Positions 54,399 to 63,587 of a DNA stretch of 64,000 bases are shown piece by piece. Each line of letters opens with the position of its first letter. The first letter of the stretch is position 1. The translations under genes and the position numbers were made by a program. Under the pieces are notes generated by a model that made no database searches, was not told the origin of the DNA, and worked only from the letters and a program-made list of their open reading frames with translations. This stretch comes from Tetrapisispora phaffii CBS 4417 (taxonomy: Eukaryota > Ascomycota > Saccharomycetes > Saccharomycetales > Saccharomycetaceae). The stretch spans positions 682,001 through 746,000 of the forward strand of contig NC_016523.1 of the NCBI RefSeq assembly GCF_000236905.1. Direction: 5' to 3'.

Positions 54399-55104
54399 TT
54401 TATAAACTTCCTATGTAAACGTTTTATCAACGTGTATAGGTATATCTATGTATTGTATTGATGTTACCCTTCATATTCCTCTCCGCGCCCTTTAATTTTT
54501 ATTTGTGTCAGTAATACATGAAGAATGTGTGGAATGTAAAGAAGAGCAAGAATGTCGGGAATGTCATGACTACCCTTTCCGCCAAAACAAGATATCGCAG
54601 GCCACATGATCGGATGTTACGGCAACTTAAGACTCGGGAGGGTAAACCGCTGCTACAGTGGGGGGTGTGGGTGTGTGTCCCGCGCAACAAGAACAGCATA
54701 GGCGGGTAACTGCAAGAGAAATGGGACTGTGGCAGAAAGAGGCGGAGAACGGAGTGGGGGCGCGAGGGGTTGAGGGGAGATACCACGTACAACACACAGA
54801 TTACCTAATTAAGGTCTTTTTTCTTTCTTTTTCTGCTGTTTGAGTGTTATCGTATCTCGTTCCCCCCTCCCTTTCTTTCTCTCTCTCTAGTTGAAGAGAG
54901 GACTCTTTTTCGTTTGATAAAACGAACACAAAAAGAGAGATATTGTAAATCCTTTTTTTTCCTTTAATTTTCTTTCTATATAAGTAGGGAAATACTTAAT
55001 ATTTTACAGACGTATCCTATTATACGTATAGAGTATTAAGAAAAGCAACGTATGTGCATACACAAACACAAATATACACACACAACAATAAACTCTTATA
55101 TATA
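54399..55104. other. NIF3-EDC1 intergenic with G-rich promoter island
   Basis: 706 bp. About 54500-54790 is G+C-rich with three long G runs (54756-54760, 54766-54769, 54774-54777). It also holds a telomere-like G/T tract at 54658-54678 and a Reb1 core CGGGTAA (54703-54709). A pyrimidine tract follows (about 54860-54890). The last part is the EDC1 leader with an upstream ORF. Short frames in the island are not called. Confidence 0.6.
54658..54678 (+). promoter_or_regulatory. Telomere-like G/T tract
   Basis: A 21-nt stretch of only G and T in TG1-6 form, like yeast telomeric repeats and containing GGGTGT, the strong half of a Rap1 site. It lies about 430 bp before the EDC1 ATG. Confidence 0.5.
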
Positions 55105-55105
55105 A
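55052..55105 (+). CDS. Upstream ORF in the EDC1 leader
   Basis: An ATG at 55052 opens a 17-codon frame (MCIHKHKYTHTTINSYI) that ends with TAA at 55103-55105. The last A of the stop is the first base of the EDC1 ATG (TAATG). If the transcript begins upstream, ribosomes would meet this frame first and terminate exactly at the main start. No transcript data are available, so its use is inferred. Confidence 0.45.
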   Translation: MCIHKHKYTHTTINSYI

Positions 55106-55779
55106 TGCAAAGGAATGATTGTCATAGCACGAAAATTCAAACAGTGCATACTGTATCGGGTCATGGCTCAGTGTCGCATTTTAGTCATCCCATCCACGTG
55201 AAAGGAGCCGGAAATGATATGTATTATAACAACAGTAATAATGACGGAAAGAGTCTGCTGGATGGATCTTTTTCTATGAATTATTTCGCCAAGCAGAGCG
55301 ATAAATCTGACCTTTTCATGAAATCTTATCCATACGGTAATAATAATATGACATTACCAATCACTCCACCTATTTCTGCATCGTCATCTTTGACAGAAAC
55401 AAAGCAGCTATTCAATAATTATATCACATCAAGTCCAAATACAACTATCCAGACTCCAATCAGTGCTAATAAGAATAAGCAAGCAAAGAAAAATAAGAAC
55501 ATGAACAAATCAAAGAACAGGAACAGGTCAAAAAATCAATCACATGCTCCAGCTCAAAATTCCTACCAAGGTAAAAACATGCATCCGCATCCACATCCTA
55601 AACAACTTCCGAATTCAAATTTATATTCATACACAAATTCTCATTTCAATACAAAGTCAAATTCCAAATTTGCAATGAAACCTGCATCAGTTATACCTCC
55701 AAATTCAAATTTTGCAGGTGCCTCATTCGCAACAAGTTTACCAGATTCTAATGATTTACCGAAACCAAGTTTTGTATAA
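55105..55779 (+). CDS. EDC1: Decapping enhancer Edc1
   Basis: The 224-residue basic, Asn/Ser/Lys-rich protein ends in the Dcp1-activating motif of Edc1/Edc2: FAGASFATSLPDSNDLPKPSF, next to the C-terminus. This proline-rich element binds the Dcp1 EVH1 domain and stimulates Dcp2. The lysine-rich middle (about 150-175) would bind RNA. S. cerevisiae Edc1 is 175 residues. The frame extends upstream to a GTG at 55054, but the ATG at 55105 is the likely start. The place after NIF3 matches EDC1 rather than its duplicate EDC2. A T15 run follows in the 3' UTR. Confidence 0.9.
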   Translation: MQRNDCHSTKIQTVHTVSGHGSVSHFSHPIHVKGAGNDMYYNNSNNDGKSLLDGSFSMNYFAKQSDKSDLFMKSYPYGNNNMTLPITPPISASSSLTETKQLFNNYITSSPNTTIQTPISANKNKQAKKNKNMNKSKNRNRSKNQSHAPAQNSYQGKNMHPHPHPKQLPNSNLYSYTNSHFNTKSNSKFAMKPASVIPPNSNFAGASFATSLPDSNDLPKPSFV

Positions 55780-56020
55780 TGAAAGAATCTCTTTTTTTGC
55801 CTTGTTTAATTACAGAATTATGAGTTTCATCATATGTTTCTAAATTTTTTTTTTTTTTTCAAGCTCTAAAAAAATATTCAATATTTTAAATTGACATCTT
55901 TTATTTTTCCCCTTTCCTACAATAATATTATATATTTATATATTTTTAAGCCATTTTATAGTAACTTAATATTATAATATATTTTCTCTAACTTAGGTTC
56001 ACGTCTGAAGGAAAGTAAAG
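55780..56020. other. EDC1 3' region and CIN2 upstream spacer
   Basis: 241 bp; contains the poly(T) tract (55845-55859) and AT-rich sequence. Synteny with S. cerevisiae chromosome VII ends here: COG1 would be next, but CIN2 follows. Confidence 0.65.
55845..55859 (+). promoter_or_regulatory. Poly(U) tract in the EDC1 3' UTR
   Basis: Fifteen T in a row start 66 nt after the EDC1 stop. In S. cerevisiae a poly(U) tract in the EDC1 3' UTR is reported to make the mRNA decap without prior deadenylation, giving feedback on decapping. The same arrangement here suggests conserved autoregulation. Confidence 0.65.
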
Positions 56021-56904
56021 ATGGAGCAGTTTAGATTTGATTTGAAAAAACTAAATTAGAAATATCAGATATTGACAACTCGACAACAGATTTAAAGCTT
56101 CTAACAAAATTTTAATAAAGAAATTACAAATTTAAATAATTTGTTATCAACTTCAACTAATAAATTATCAAACTATGAAATTGAATCATATAAGAAAGAA
56201 ATAACTTCCTTGAAAATAAAATAGATACTAAATTAATAGAAAATGATGAAAGTTTGGAATTAGACTTCGATATCGAAGACTTTAAATTTGAAAATGACTC
56301 AATGACGGTTCCAACTGAATTGGATACTCAATCACAACAATCTCCATTGAAATCAATGCAATCAAATAAAGATATACTCATACATCCGCAAAATAATACA
56401 TATAATTATTTACAGAATTGCACTCTTTCTCTAAATTGGGATAGTAAAATATTAAATCAAAGTTCATTACTTTTTGAAAATATTAAAAAATCAGTAATTG
56501 TGCTGAACAGATTATATTTCGAAAATGGGAACATATTCATAAACGACTGTGAGGATACAGTAATTATCGTGAACATGGAGAAAATAGATAACTCGATACA
56601 GTTACGGTTTCATAATTTAGTGTATTGTAAAATATATATTCAACGCAAACATGCCGCATTAGAACCAACGGTTCTTCAAAAAGTAATTATCGAAAATTTT
56701 AGAGGTTGCACATTTCATACAGACTCGAAAGATTATATAATGATAGAGAATTTTAGTAATTTAGGAATGATCAAATCTGGAATTGAATCGACTAATAGTC
56801 AAGGGTACACTTTAAATAGTGATGGAAGTTCCGCTTACAATTTCCAAAATTTTAGTTACTTCGATAATGATGTTTTGAAATTGAAAGAAAATTATGTTCT
56901 CTAG
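56021..56904 (+). pseudogene. CIN2: Cin2, tubulin-folding cofactor C; 5' part frameshifted
   Basis: The C-terminal C-CAP/cofactor C domain is open from 56194 to the stop at 56904. Its pattern of short beta-strands (FENIKKSVIVLNRL, NIFINDCEDTVIIVN, VYCKIYIQRKHAALEP) fits Cin2, which with Cin1 and Cin4 folds beta-tubulin. Upstream, an ATG at 56021 begins MEQFRFDLKK, but the helical N-terminal domain is spread over three frames. The frame changes fall at an A6 run (56045-56050), a T4 run (56110-56113) and an A4 run (56213-56216). One extra base, one fewer and one extra at these places would give a continuous frame of about 294 codons (S. cerevisiae Cin2 268). As written, the longest ATG frame is 56302-56904 (200 residues). 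Sequencing error or real decay are both possible. IQG1 follows, as in S. cerevisiae. Confidence 0.75.
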
Positions 56905-57348
56905 GTATCATCACATATATAGTCATTGTATTTCTACATATAATTCCAAATATTCGAACCAGCATTGTATAAAAAGTTTAGAACGTTGTTTGCATTACAT
57001 TCTAACATTCGATGAGCTTCTGAAATGTTATAATCACGTCGCTACCATGTTTTGTTTATTCTTTGAATTATTTACATAATTTCCCGAATAGGAAATGGAG
57101 TAAATTCAAAGATATTGAAATTGTATACATAGAACCACTTCCTTGGATGCAAATATTATAGAATATTTCATAATTATATTCACGTTTTATAACTTCTCTA
57201 CAGTCGAAATTTTTATTGCCAGCTACATCTATCGACATATTTAAAGATAGCATTATTAATTATTAGCCTTTTCTAATTCTAAGTTTCCAGACTCAAAAAT
57301 TTAAACATTGAACATTAAAAATTTAACTGGTGAGAAAGATTGTCGAAT
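56905..57348. other. CIN2-IQG1 spacer
   Basis: 444 bp, AT-rich IQG1 promoter region. Open frames at 56894-57079 and 57068-57253 show no recognisable product. Confidence 0.65.
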
Positions 57349-60300
57349 ATGCCATTCAGTTCACCTACTAGAGGCTCAAGAAATTCATTCATTGATAGAT
57401 ATGTCAATAATGTCGATGTTCAAGATGATATTATTCTAAAACCGCTGTCGCCAGCAAAAATTAACGCATCGAATAGTACAAAGAGACCTTCAATAAATAG
57501 TAACTTTAAAGATGCCGTATCAAAATTTAGTAACAAATCACAAATGGATATTGAAAATTCCAAAGAAAATTTACCACCATTTAAAAAGTCAGGGCATGTG
57601 TTAAAAATTAAAGAACCTAGAGTCACACCTACAACTGTTGCTGCCAAGATAGATAACAGTTCCTTGAACGCCGAACAATTGAAATACTATGATTTTCTAT
57701 GTAGAGTGGAAGAAATTAAGCAATGGATAGAATCAGTAATTGGAGAAACTTTGCCTCCAGCTATCGAATTAGCTACTGGAGATAGTCTCAGAGACGGTGT
57801 TTTTTTTGGCCACTCTAGCACAAAAATTAATCCTAACCTTATAAAAAGTATATTCCCATCTTCAGACAAGTTGCAATTCAAACATACTCAGAATATTAAT
57901 GGTTTTTTTTCATTAGTTGACCACGTCGGCGTCCCAGATTCCTTCAGATTTGAATTGCAGGATTTATACAATAAGAAAGATCTTCCTCAGGTCTTTGAGA
58001 CATTAAATATTATGATTAGCATTATAAACAAAAAGTGGCCAACAGATACACCAATGTTACAGAATTTAACGAACCAAGTCTCTTTTTCAAAAGATGATAT
58101 TAACAAATGTAAAAGAACTTGGCCAAAAATACGTAACTTCAAATCTTTAGCTACTAGCCCAACGGCATCTCCCAAAAGAAAAGCAGACAACCTAGATAAA
58201 CAGGCTCTAATCCAAAATTTTGATATTTATTCTTCTCCAAAGAGATATCTTAATGATGTTGCTGTCACTCCTATAAAAGAAATTCCAAAAGAAATTTCAT
58301 ATCAAACACCAGTAGAAGAAACGCACATGGCAAATCAAATATCACCAGTACGAAATGAAGATACGGAATTTACATATTCGAATTACAGAGGTTTGTATGA
58401 TTCACGAGTTGATAATAATACTATTGCCTCTCCGCATCTGAAATATAATGAACTAAAAATGTCCAGTTTATCATATCACTCACCCAGTATATCAAGATAT
58501 CATAACGTGAGTTCAGAATTTTTTCTAAGAAGAAGTCAACAAAGGGAACAAAACCTGGAATATTATCAAACTTATGCTTATAGTCCTTCTCGTTATTCCC
58601 CTCGTAAGAGAACTGTTATGTCAGAGAATGACTTCTTGGATAAATTAATAGAAATACAGAGCGCTTGTAGGGGAGTGAATACAAGATTCAGTTTAGCATT
58701 AAGAATCAGATTGGCTAACTTCTATGAAGATGATATATTAAACTTTCAATCCAAAATTAGAGGATATTCATCTAGAAATGAGTTTGCAACTACTAAGGAT
58801 GTTAGGGTAGCTCAAACTAGTACAGGTGAGATCATTCAATTGCAAGCGTATGTTAAGGGTGAACGTATTAGAAATAAATTGGATAAACTAAGAATTAAAT
58901 GTTATAGGCATGAATCTTCTATTATGTTAGTGCAAAATTACAGTAAAGGTTTATCTCATAGAGAAATGGCAAAAGCTCGATTACAAATTTTAAGTATCAC
59001 TAAGGCTCCATTAACAATCCTTCAAGCTAATATAAAGGGGAATAAAATAAGAAAGGATATTGCCCCTACTATATTCATGGAAAATGCTTACGAAGAAAAT
59101 TTGATTCAAATTCAATCAGTCCTCAAGGCATTACTAATGCGTAAAGAATTAGATAACTACACCAGCACATTACATCAAAGCTATGAGAATTTAGAGTTAA
59201 ACTTTCAATCTCTCTGTAAGGGCTCTTTAATACGAAGAAAGTTATTGAACGTCAAGAACAAAGCTAAATTGAATGTTACTCTGAATAACTCTATAGTTGG
59301 TTTAATTAAAGCAAATTTTATCAGATTAGGAATTAAGAATAGTATTAAAACAGCAAACGTTTACTCTCCTTCTACAAACGTATTACAAGGATATATTAGA
59401 GGTATCTTAGTCAGATATGCCCTAGACTTAGTTGATGACGTCGTCGAATCGAAAAATATAGATCAATTTCAAAGTTATATTAGAGGTTCTATTGTAAGAA
59501 GCGAATTAAATAATAGAAACTCGTACTTTGGGAAGCATTCCATTTCAATAATTAAAATACAAAGCTGGATACGTATGTTTAATCAAAGGTCGGCTTTTAG
59601 AGATCTGATGAATTCACCAAATCCGTCTTTATGGAGTGTCAAAAAATTTGTACATTTATTAAATGATATGCCAAATGTTGAAGATCTTCAAAATAAACTT
59701 GAAAGTAACCAAGCAGCTTTAGATTCAGCAAATATGAAAAAAGAAAAGTTGGAAAAGGATATGAAACAACAAATGGAGATGGCAGAAGTCCTCAGCAGGT
59801 TTGATATTGATCACTCGCTAGTGAATAAACTATCTAATGTTCAAACTCCCACTTTAAAATATGGTTCCTTCGAAAAATTATTTTATTTACTTCAGGTTGA
59901 ACCTAATTATTGGAAAGACATGTATATTTGGGAGCCTGAATTTGCTAAAATGAATATTTACGTTTCATATAGCACTGTTAATCAACGAATGGGACAAAGG
60001 GAAAAGGTATATTTCATGAAATTGATCGTAGCTATTGCTCAACAAAACTTATCAGAATGCTCTTCGTTAGTTGAATTTTTAAATTCTGACAACTTATTTT
60101 GGCAAGAATTGTTATCAAATTTCTTGAGAAGGGAATACCCAGAATTGATTAGATTATTCATTCCAGTACTTGACTTCCTCAAAAATGAAGAAGTAGAGTT
60201 TACGAGCGATCCCATTGAAATTTATAGAAATATTCATTTAACTGAGTCTCCAACTGAAGCATTTGCTATCGAAGACTCAGAGACTTCTAATAAATTTATC

Positions 60301-61872
60301 TCGAACTTGAGCAGTATATGGCATGCAGTTGAACTAATAGCAGAAATATTTTCCTCTAAGAGTGAAGACATTCCTCATGAAATCAAATATATGTGCACGA
60401 AACTATATTCAATTGCCTCAAGTACTAACGAAGATAGTAGAGAAGTTCTAAAAATGATTTCTAAAGTTTTAATAAATGCTTTCTGTTCAGAATACCTAAG
60501 AAATAACAATTATTATGGTTTTAACACTAGATTCCAGGAGTCACTTGATGTCAAAATTGAAGTTCTGTTGAAATCACTATCAACTGTATTTTATTTAGAA
60601 ACATTTAGTGGATTTTATGAACCACTTAATCAATATTCTGCTGAAATTAAGCCGTTCCTGCAAGATTTACTACGAAGTCTAATGCTTGATAAATCGTATA
60701 CGCTTGAATATGATCACCTAATTTATGAAGATATGTTATCTTCAAGACCAAAGTTAGAGATTCTAACAGACAAAGTTTTTAGTATAAGTAAAATGTTCCA
60801 AGATTATTCCAAGTTTTTCCCAAGTGATGATATTATTTTAGATGCGTTAAACCAATGTAGAGATGAAATCAAAGAATTAAGATCTGGAAGATTATTATTA
60901 GAATTGAATACATCGTCTTACAGATTTTTGGCAAACGATGATAAAATGAAAGGAATTTATGAACAGGTTAAAAGAGCATTGATTTATATGATGCAAGTTG
61001 AAGAAGTGGATACGAACCTTTATGATTTAGCGGTAAGTACGGTTTTACCTCGTGATGAACCAGTCTTTCATGATTTTATCGTTTCTCATCCAACAGTTTA
61101 TTCTGATGATATAGTTCAAGATTTAGAATCTCCTAAATATTTCAGTTTGAAAAACTTGGCGTTAACTCTAATAAATGAGTTAGAAAATCATGGTATTTTA
61201 AATTCTTCAGAGAATTATTTACAAGATGTGTTAAATGACATTGCTGCAGTCATTAAAGATCCTAACTATACTGTTGAATATATTCAAGGTGAACTTGAAG
61301 TAACAAAGATTACGTTGAACCAATTAAATGAGTTTAATGTTCAAATTAACAAAGATGTTCAATTTATTAAAACGTTAATTCAACAAATCCTTGATAAATT
61401 CTGTGCTTCTAAAAACTTTACTTCCTCAAGTAAAGGAACATTTGATTCTATTAAAGATGTTTACAAGAAAACACAAGTAAGAGATCAAAGTAGTCAACGA
61501 GGATTGAAATTTAAATGGAGTACAAGGCAGTTATATGAAGCTGGTGTGCTAAAAAGCATTGAAGGCGAGAAGTTGGGCGAATTAACAATAAAGGTGTTTG
61601 GATCTAGTGGTCCAAAATTCCCAGATATTAATTTTAAAATTTCAACTGTTAATGGTAAGCATTTCACAATTAAGATGAGTGACAAGCACAAAGGATCTAC
61701 AAAACTTTACCATAATATGGTAGATTCTTTTGCTTTTTTTGATCTTTTAAATTGCCAAGTAGGTGTAAAAGTTTCACAATGGCATTTATTTGATTCTAAA
61801 GTAACTTTTAACACTAGTGAGCTTCTTAAATTAATATCAACCAATTTTTATAATAGAGAGAAAGATATATAA
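57349..61872 (+). CDS. IQG1: IQGAP-related cytokinesis protein Iqg1
   Basis: The 1507-residue protein (S. cerevisiae Iqg1 1495) organises the actomyosin ring with Myo1 and Mlc1. A calponin-homology domain lies at about residues 115-230. About ten IQ-like repeats between 430 and 750 (for example IEIQSACRGVNTRFSLALR, IKIQSWIRMFNQRSAF) bind Mlc1. A short coiled coil is at about 775-800. The GAP-related domain covers about 835-1210 and the RasGAP C-terminal domain about 1385-1500. The N-terminus carries S/T-P sites and a KENLP string, a possible APC degron (KEN box). The frame also opens at a TTG (57340), but the ATG at 57349 gives MPFSSPTRGSRNSF. CIN2-IQG1 is the S. cerevisiae chromosome XVI order. 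Confidence 0.97.
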   Translation: MPFSSPTRGSRNSFIDRYVNNVDVQDDIILKPLSPAKINASNSTKRPSINSNFKDAVSKFSNKSQMDIENSKENLPPFKKSGHVLKIKEPRVTPTTVAAKIDNSSLNAEQLKYYDFLCRVEEIKQWIESVIGETLPPAIELATGDSLRDGVFFGHSSTKINPNLIKSIFPSSDKLQFKHTQNINGFFSLVDHVGVPDSFRFELQDLYNKKDLPQVFETLNIMISIINKKWPTDTPMLQNLTNQVSFSKDDINKCKRTWPKIRNFKSLATSPTASPKRKADNLDKQALIQNFDIYSSPKRYLNDVAVTPIKEIPKEISYQTPVEETHMANQISPVRNEDTEFTYSNYRGLYDSRVDNNTIASPHLKYNELKMSSLSYHSPSISRYHNVSSEFFLRRSQQREQNLEYYQTYAYSPSRYSPRKRTVMSENDFLDKLIEIQSACRGVNTRFSLALRIRLANFYEDDILNFQSKIRGYSSRNEFATTKDVRVAQTSTGEIIQLQAYVKGERIRNKLDKLRIKCYRHESSIMLVQNYSKGLSHREMAKARLQILSITKAPLTILQANIKGNKIRKDIAPTIFMENAYEENLIQIQSVLKALLMRKELDNYTSTLHQSYENLELNFQSLCKGSLIRRKLLNVKNKAKLNVTLNNSIVGLIKANFIRLGIKNSIKTANVYSPSTNVLQGYIRGILVRYALDLVDDVVESKNIDQFQSYIRGSIVRSELNNRNSYFGKHSISIIKIQSWIRMFNQRSAFRDLMNSPNPSLWSVKKFVHLLNDMPNVEDLQNKLESNQAALDSANMKKEKLEKDMKQQMEMAEVLSRFDIDHSLVNKLSNVQTPTLKYGSFEKLFYLLQVEPNYWKDMYIWEPEFAKMNIYVSYSTVNQRMGQREKVYFMKLIVAIAQQNLSECSSLVEFLNSDNLFWQELLSNFLRREYPELIRLFIPVLDFLKNEEVEFTSDPIEIYRNIHLTESPTEAFAIEDSETSNKFISNLSSIWHAVELIAEIFSSKSEDIPHEIKYMCTKLYSIASSTNEDSREVLKMISKVLINAFCSEYLRNNNYYGFNTRFQESLDVKIEVLLKSLSTVFYLETFSGFYEPLNQYSAEIKPFLQDLLRSLMLDKSYTLEYDHLIYEDMLSSRPKLEILTDKVFSISKMFQDYSKFFPSDDIILDALNQCRDEIKELRSGRLLLELNTSSYRFLANDDKMKGIYEQVKRALIYMMQVEEVDTNLYDLAVSTVLPRDEPVFHDFIVSHPTVYSDDIVQDLESPKYFSLKNLALTLINELENHGILNSSENYLQDVLNDIAAVIKDPNYTVEYIQGELEVTKITLNQLNEFNVQINKDVQFIKTLIQQILDKFCASKNFTSSSKGTFDSIKDVYKKTQVRDQSSQRGLKFKWSTRQLYEAGVLKSIEGEKLGELTIKVFGSSGPKFPDINFKISTVNGKHFTIKMSDKHKGSTKLYHNMVDSFAFFDLLNCQVGVKVSQWHLFDSKVTFNTSELLKLISTNFYNREKDI

Positions 61873-61947
61873 TATCATAATTTATTATATGTAAATATAA
61901 ATGAACAATATTAAATGATAATTACAAATGCATATATGATCATAACA

Positions 61948-63264
61948 TTAGTCATCCAATTGCATGGTATTTCTTTGTAATTCTTTAAGTTCCTGAACTC
62001 TTAATCTAGTTACATAGCCCTTGAAAACTTGATTAGCTAATGATACTATCCCCATACCAGCAAAATTAAATATCATACTAAGGGAATTAGGTGAAGCATC
62101 TGGTTGATAGGTAACATAAGAATTATTTTGTAACCAAATGAAGCCACAAAATATTTTTTCACCAACAATTCTTCCTAATAATGGCCATAATGTTGCTTCG
62201 ATAAATACATCAAATATTCTTGTTGAAATTAGTATGTTGCCATATTTGCCTCTATAGCTGTCTAAAATTGTATCGCCTTCAGAATCCTCATTGTCATGTA
62301 AGTAATAGGGTTTCGCATCTTTCACCATTTTATAATAATACTTATTTTGCAGCGGTTTTATAATGTAACTATGGAGCGATATAAAACCATATGAAATGTT
62401 TATACATGTTCTAGCTATATTAAGGCTTTGATCATTAGAAACTTTTAATTTCAATGCGACTACTGGTGCTAACCATCGTAATCGATTAAAAAGATCGTAA
62501 TCACCAGCTAGGCCTAATAAATATAGTGGGAATCCAAATATTACAATTTTGGAAGAACTAGGTACGCTAAGAATTCCATTTACAGTACCTCCATAAACAT
62601 CTAAAGCTTTTGTTGTACTAATATCACATAACGCAGTTAATATTTCTTCTGGAAAGACTTGCCGTAATTGCCATAATCCAAGTTGAAACCATAGTTTCCC
62701 TAGATTTACTATTGGAAGTGATATAGCAACGAGTGAAATTCCCCATCTAATTAGTTTTTTTCCCCAGTAGGATAGTTTCAGTATAATTGAATCTGATGTT
62801 ATATCTAAGTCACTTTTCTTAATATACTTTTTGCATTGAGGACAATAGACGCTTGTAATAGGTGGTGGCAAAGGGTACTCTGTTATCATTTTTGAGAAAC
62901 AATTCACACCTAATGTTTCAAAACTAAAGATCATTGGTATGCATATGAATGTAAAGCAAGGAATTCCAATAATAGGTATCCCGACTATATTTTCGACAAA
63001 AGAAATATTCCTATAAAAATCCCTATGTCCATCGAATAAGTAACAAAGTCGTTTATAGAGAGTCTCTTCCGAAATCAAACCATTGCTTCTATTCCTTAAC
63101 TGTTGAGAAATATGTTCCTTATTCAAACTATAAAGCCATTTGAAGTAGCATTTCTTGTGAATTTGTAACTGACATCCGCACTGATGAATAATCCAAGTAG
63201 AATCAAAGTCTGAATCATCAAGACATACCCAACAATGACATCTTTTAAACGGTAAACCGATCAT
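61948..63264 (-). CDS. RING-CH (MARCH5-like) multi-pass membrane protein
   Basis: The 438-residue product is a probable membrane E3 ubiquitin ligase. The first zinc-ligand set is C11-C14, C29-C31, H36, C39, followed by W43, the RING-CH order with H at the fifth place. The last pair, C141-C144 in VYCPQCKKY, comes about 100 residues later, with a strongly hydrophobic stretch (about 88-112, GIPIIGIPCFTFICIPMIF) in between. Further hydrophobic segments lie near 168-192, 235-255, 365-385 and 395-415. The CWVC start, the CPQC end and the C-terminal block IVGEKIF...GMGIVSLANQVFKGY resemble animal MARCH5/MITOL as I recall it. S. cerevisiae has, to my knowledge, one RING-CH protein (Ssm4/Doa10) and no gene between IQG1 and SRP68. 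Only 75 bp separate its stop from that of the convergent IQG1. Confidence 0.7.
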   Translation of the reverse strand: MIGLPFKRCHCWVCLDDSDFDSTWIIHQCGCQLQIHKKCYFKWLYSLNKEHISQQLRNRSNGLISEETLYKRLCYLFDGHRDFYRNISFVENIVGIPIIGIPCFTFICIPMIFSFETLGVNCFSKMITEYPLPPPITSVYCPQCKKYIKKSDLDITSDSIILKLSYWGKKLIRWGISLVAISLPIVNLGKLWFQLGLWQLRQVFPEEILTALCDISTTKALDVYGGTVNGILSVPSSSKIVIFGFPLYLLGLAGDYDLFNRLRWLAPVVALKLKVSNDQSLNIARTCINISYGFISLHSYIIKPLQNKYYYKMVKDAKPYYLHDNEDSEGDTILDSYRGKYGNILISTRIFDVFIEATLWPLLGRIVGEKIFCGFIWLQNNSYVTYQPDASPNSLSMIFNFAGMGIVSLANQVFKGYVTRLRVQELKELQRNTMQLDD

Positions 63265-63587
63265 TGTATTCTTAAATGCATATTATGTATAGTTCAATAT
63301 AATTTATTGAATTTATTATAGAAGTCATAAAATGAGTTTTAATATATTATTTTTAAATCATTACTATATTATTCTGATGAATAGGTATCCTTATTTTATG
63401 TACTATGCTTTTTAAAAAAATGATGGTAATAATTATTGAAGATCTCTGATGATTTAATTAAAAGACATAGAATCAGTTAAAAAGACTATGCGTATAACGA
63501 TTGTGATAAATGAGTTGGTTAATATACAATTATTTATTTAAGATGTATATACTACTTGTTTGGTTTTGTGTTGTTTTTTTCTTACCT
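63265..63587. other. Spacer between RING-CH gene and SRP68
   Basis: 323 bp, AT-rich, upstream of the RING-CH gene and downstream of SRP68; nothing else seen. Confidence 0.65.

Noticed and set aside
56021..56260. Intron in the 5' part of CIN2
   Set aside because: No GTATGT-like 5' splice site with a properly spaced TACTAAC branch point; the only branch-like string is too close to the next AG.
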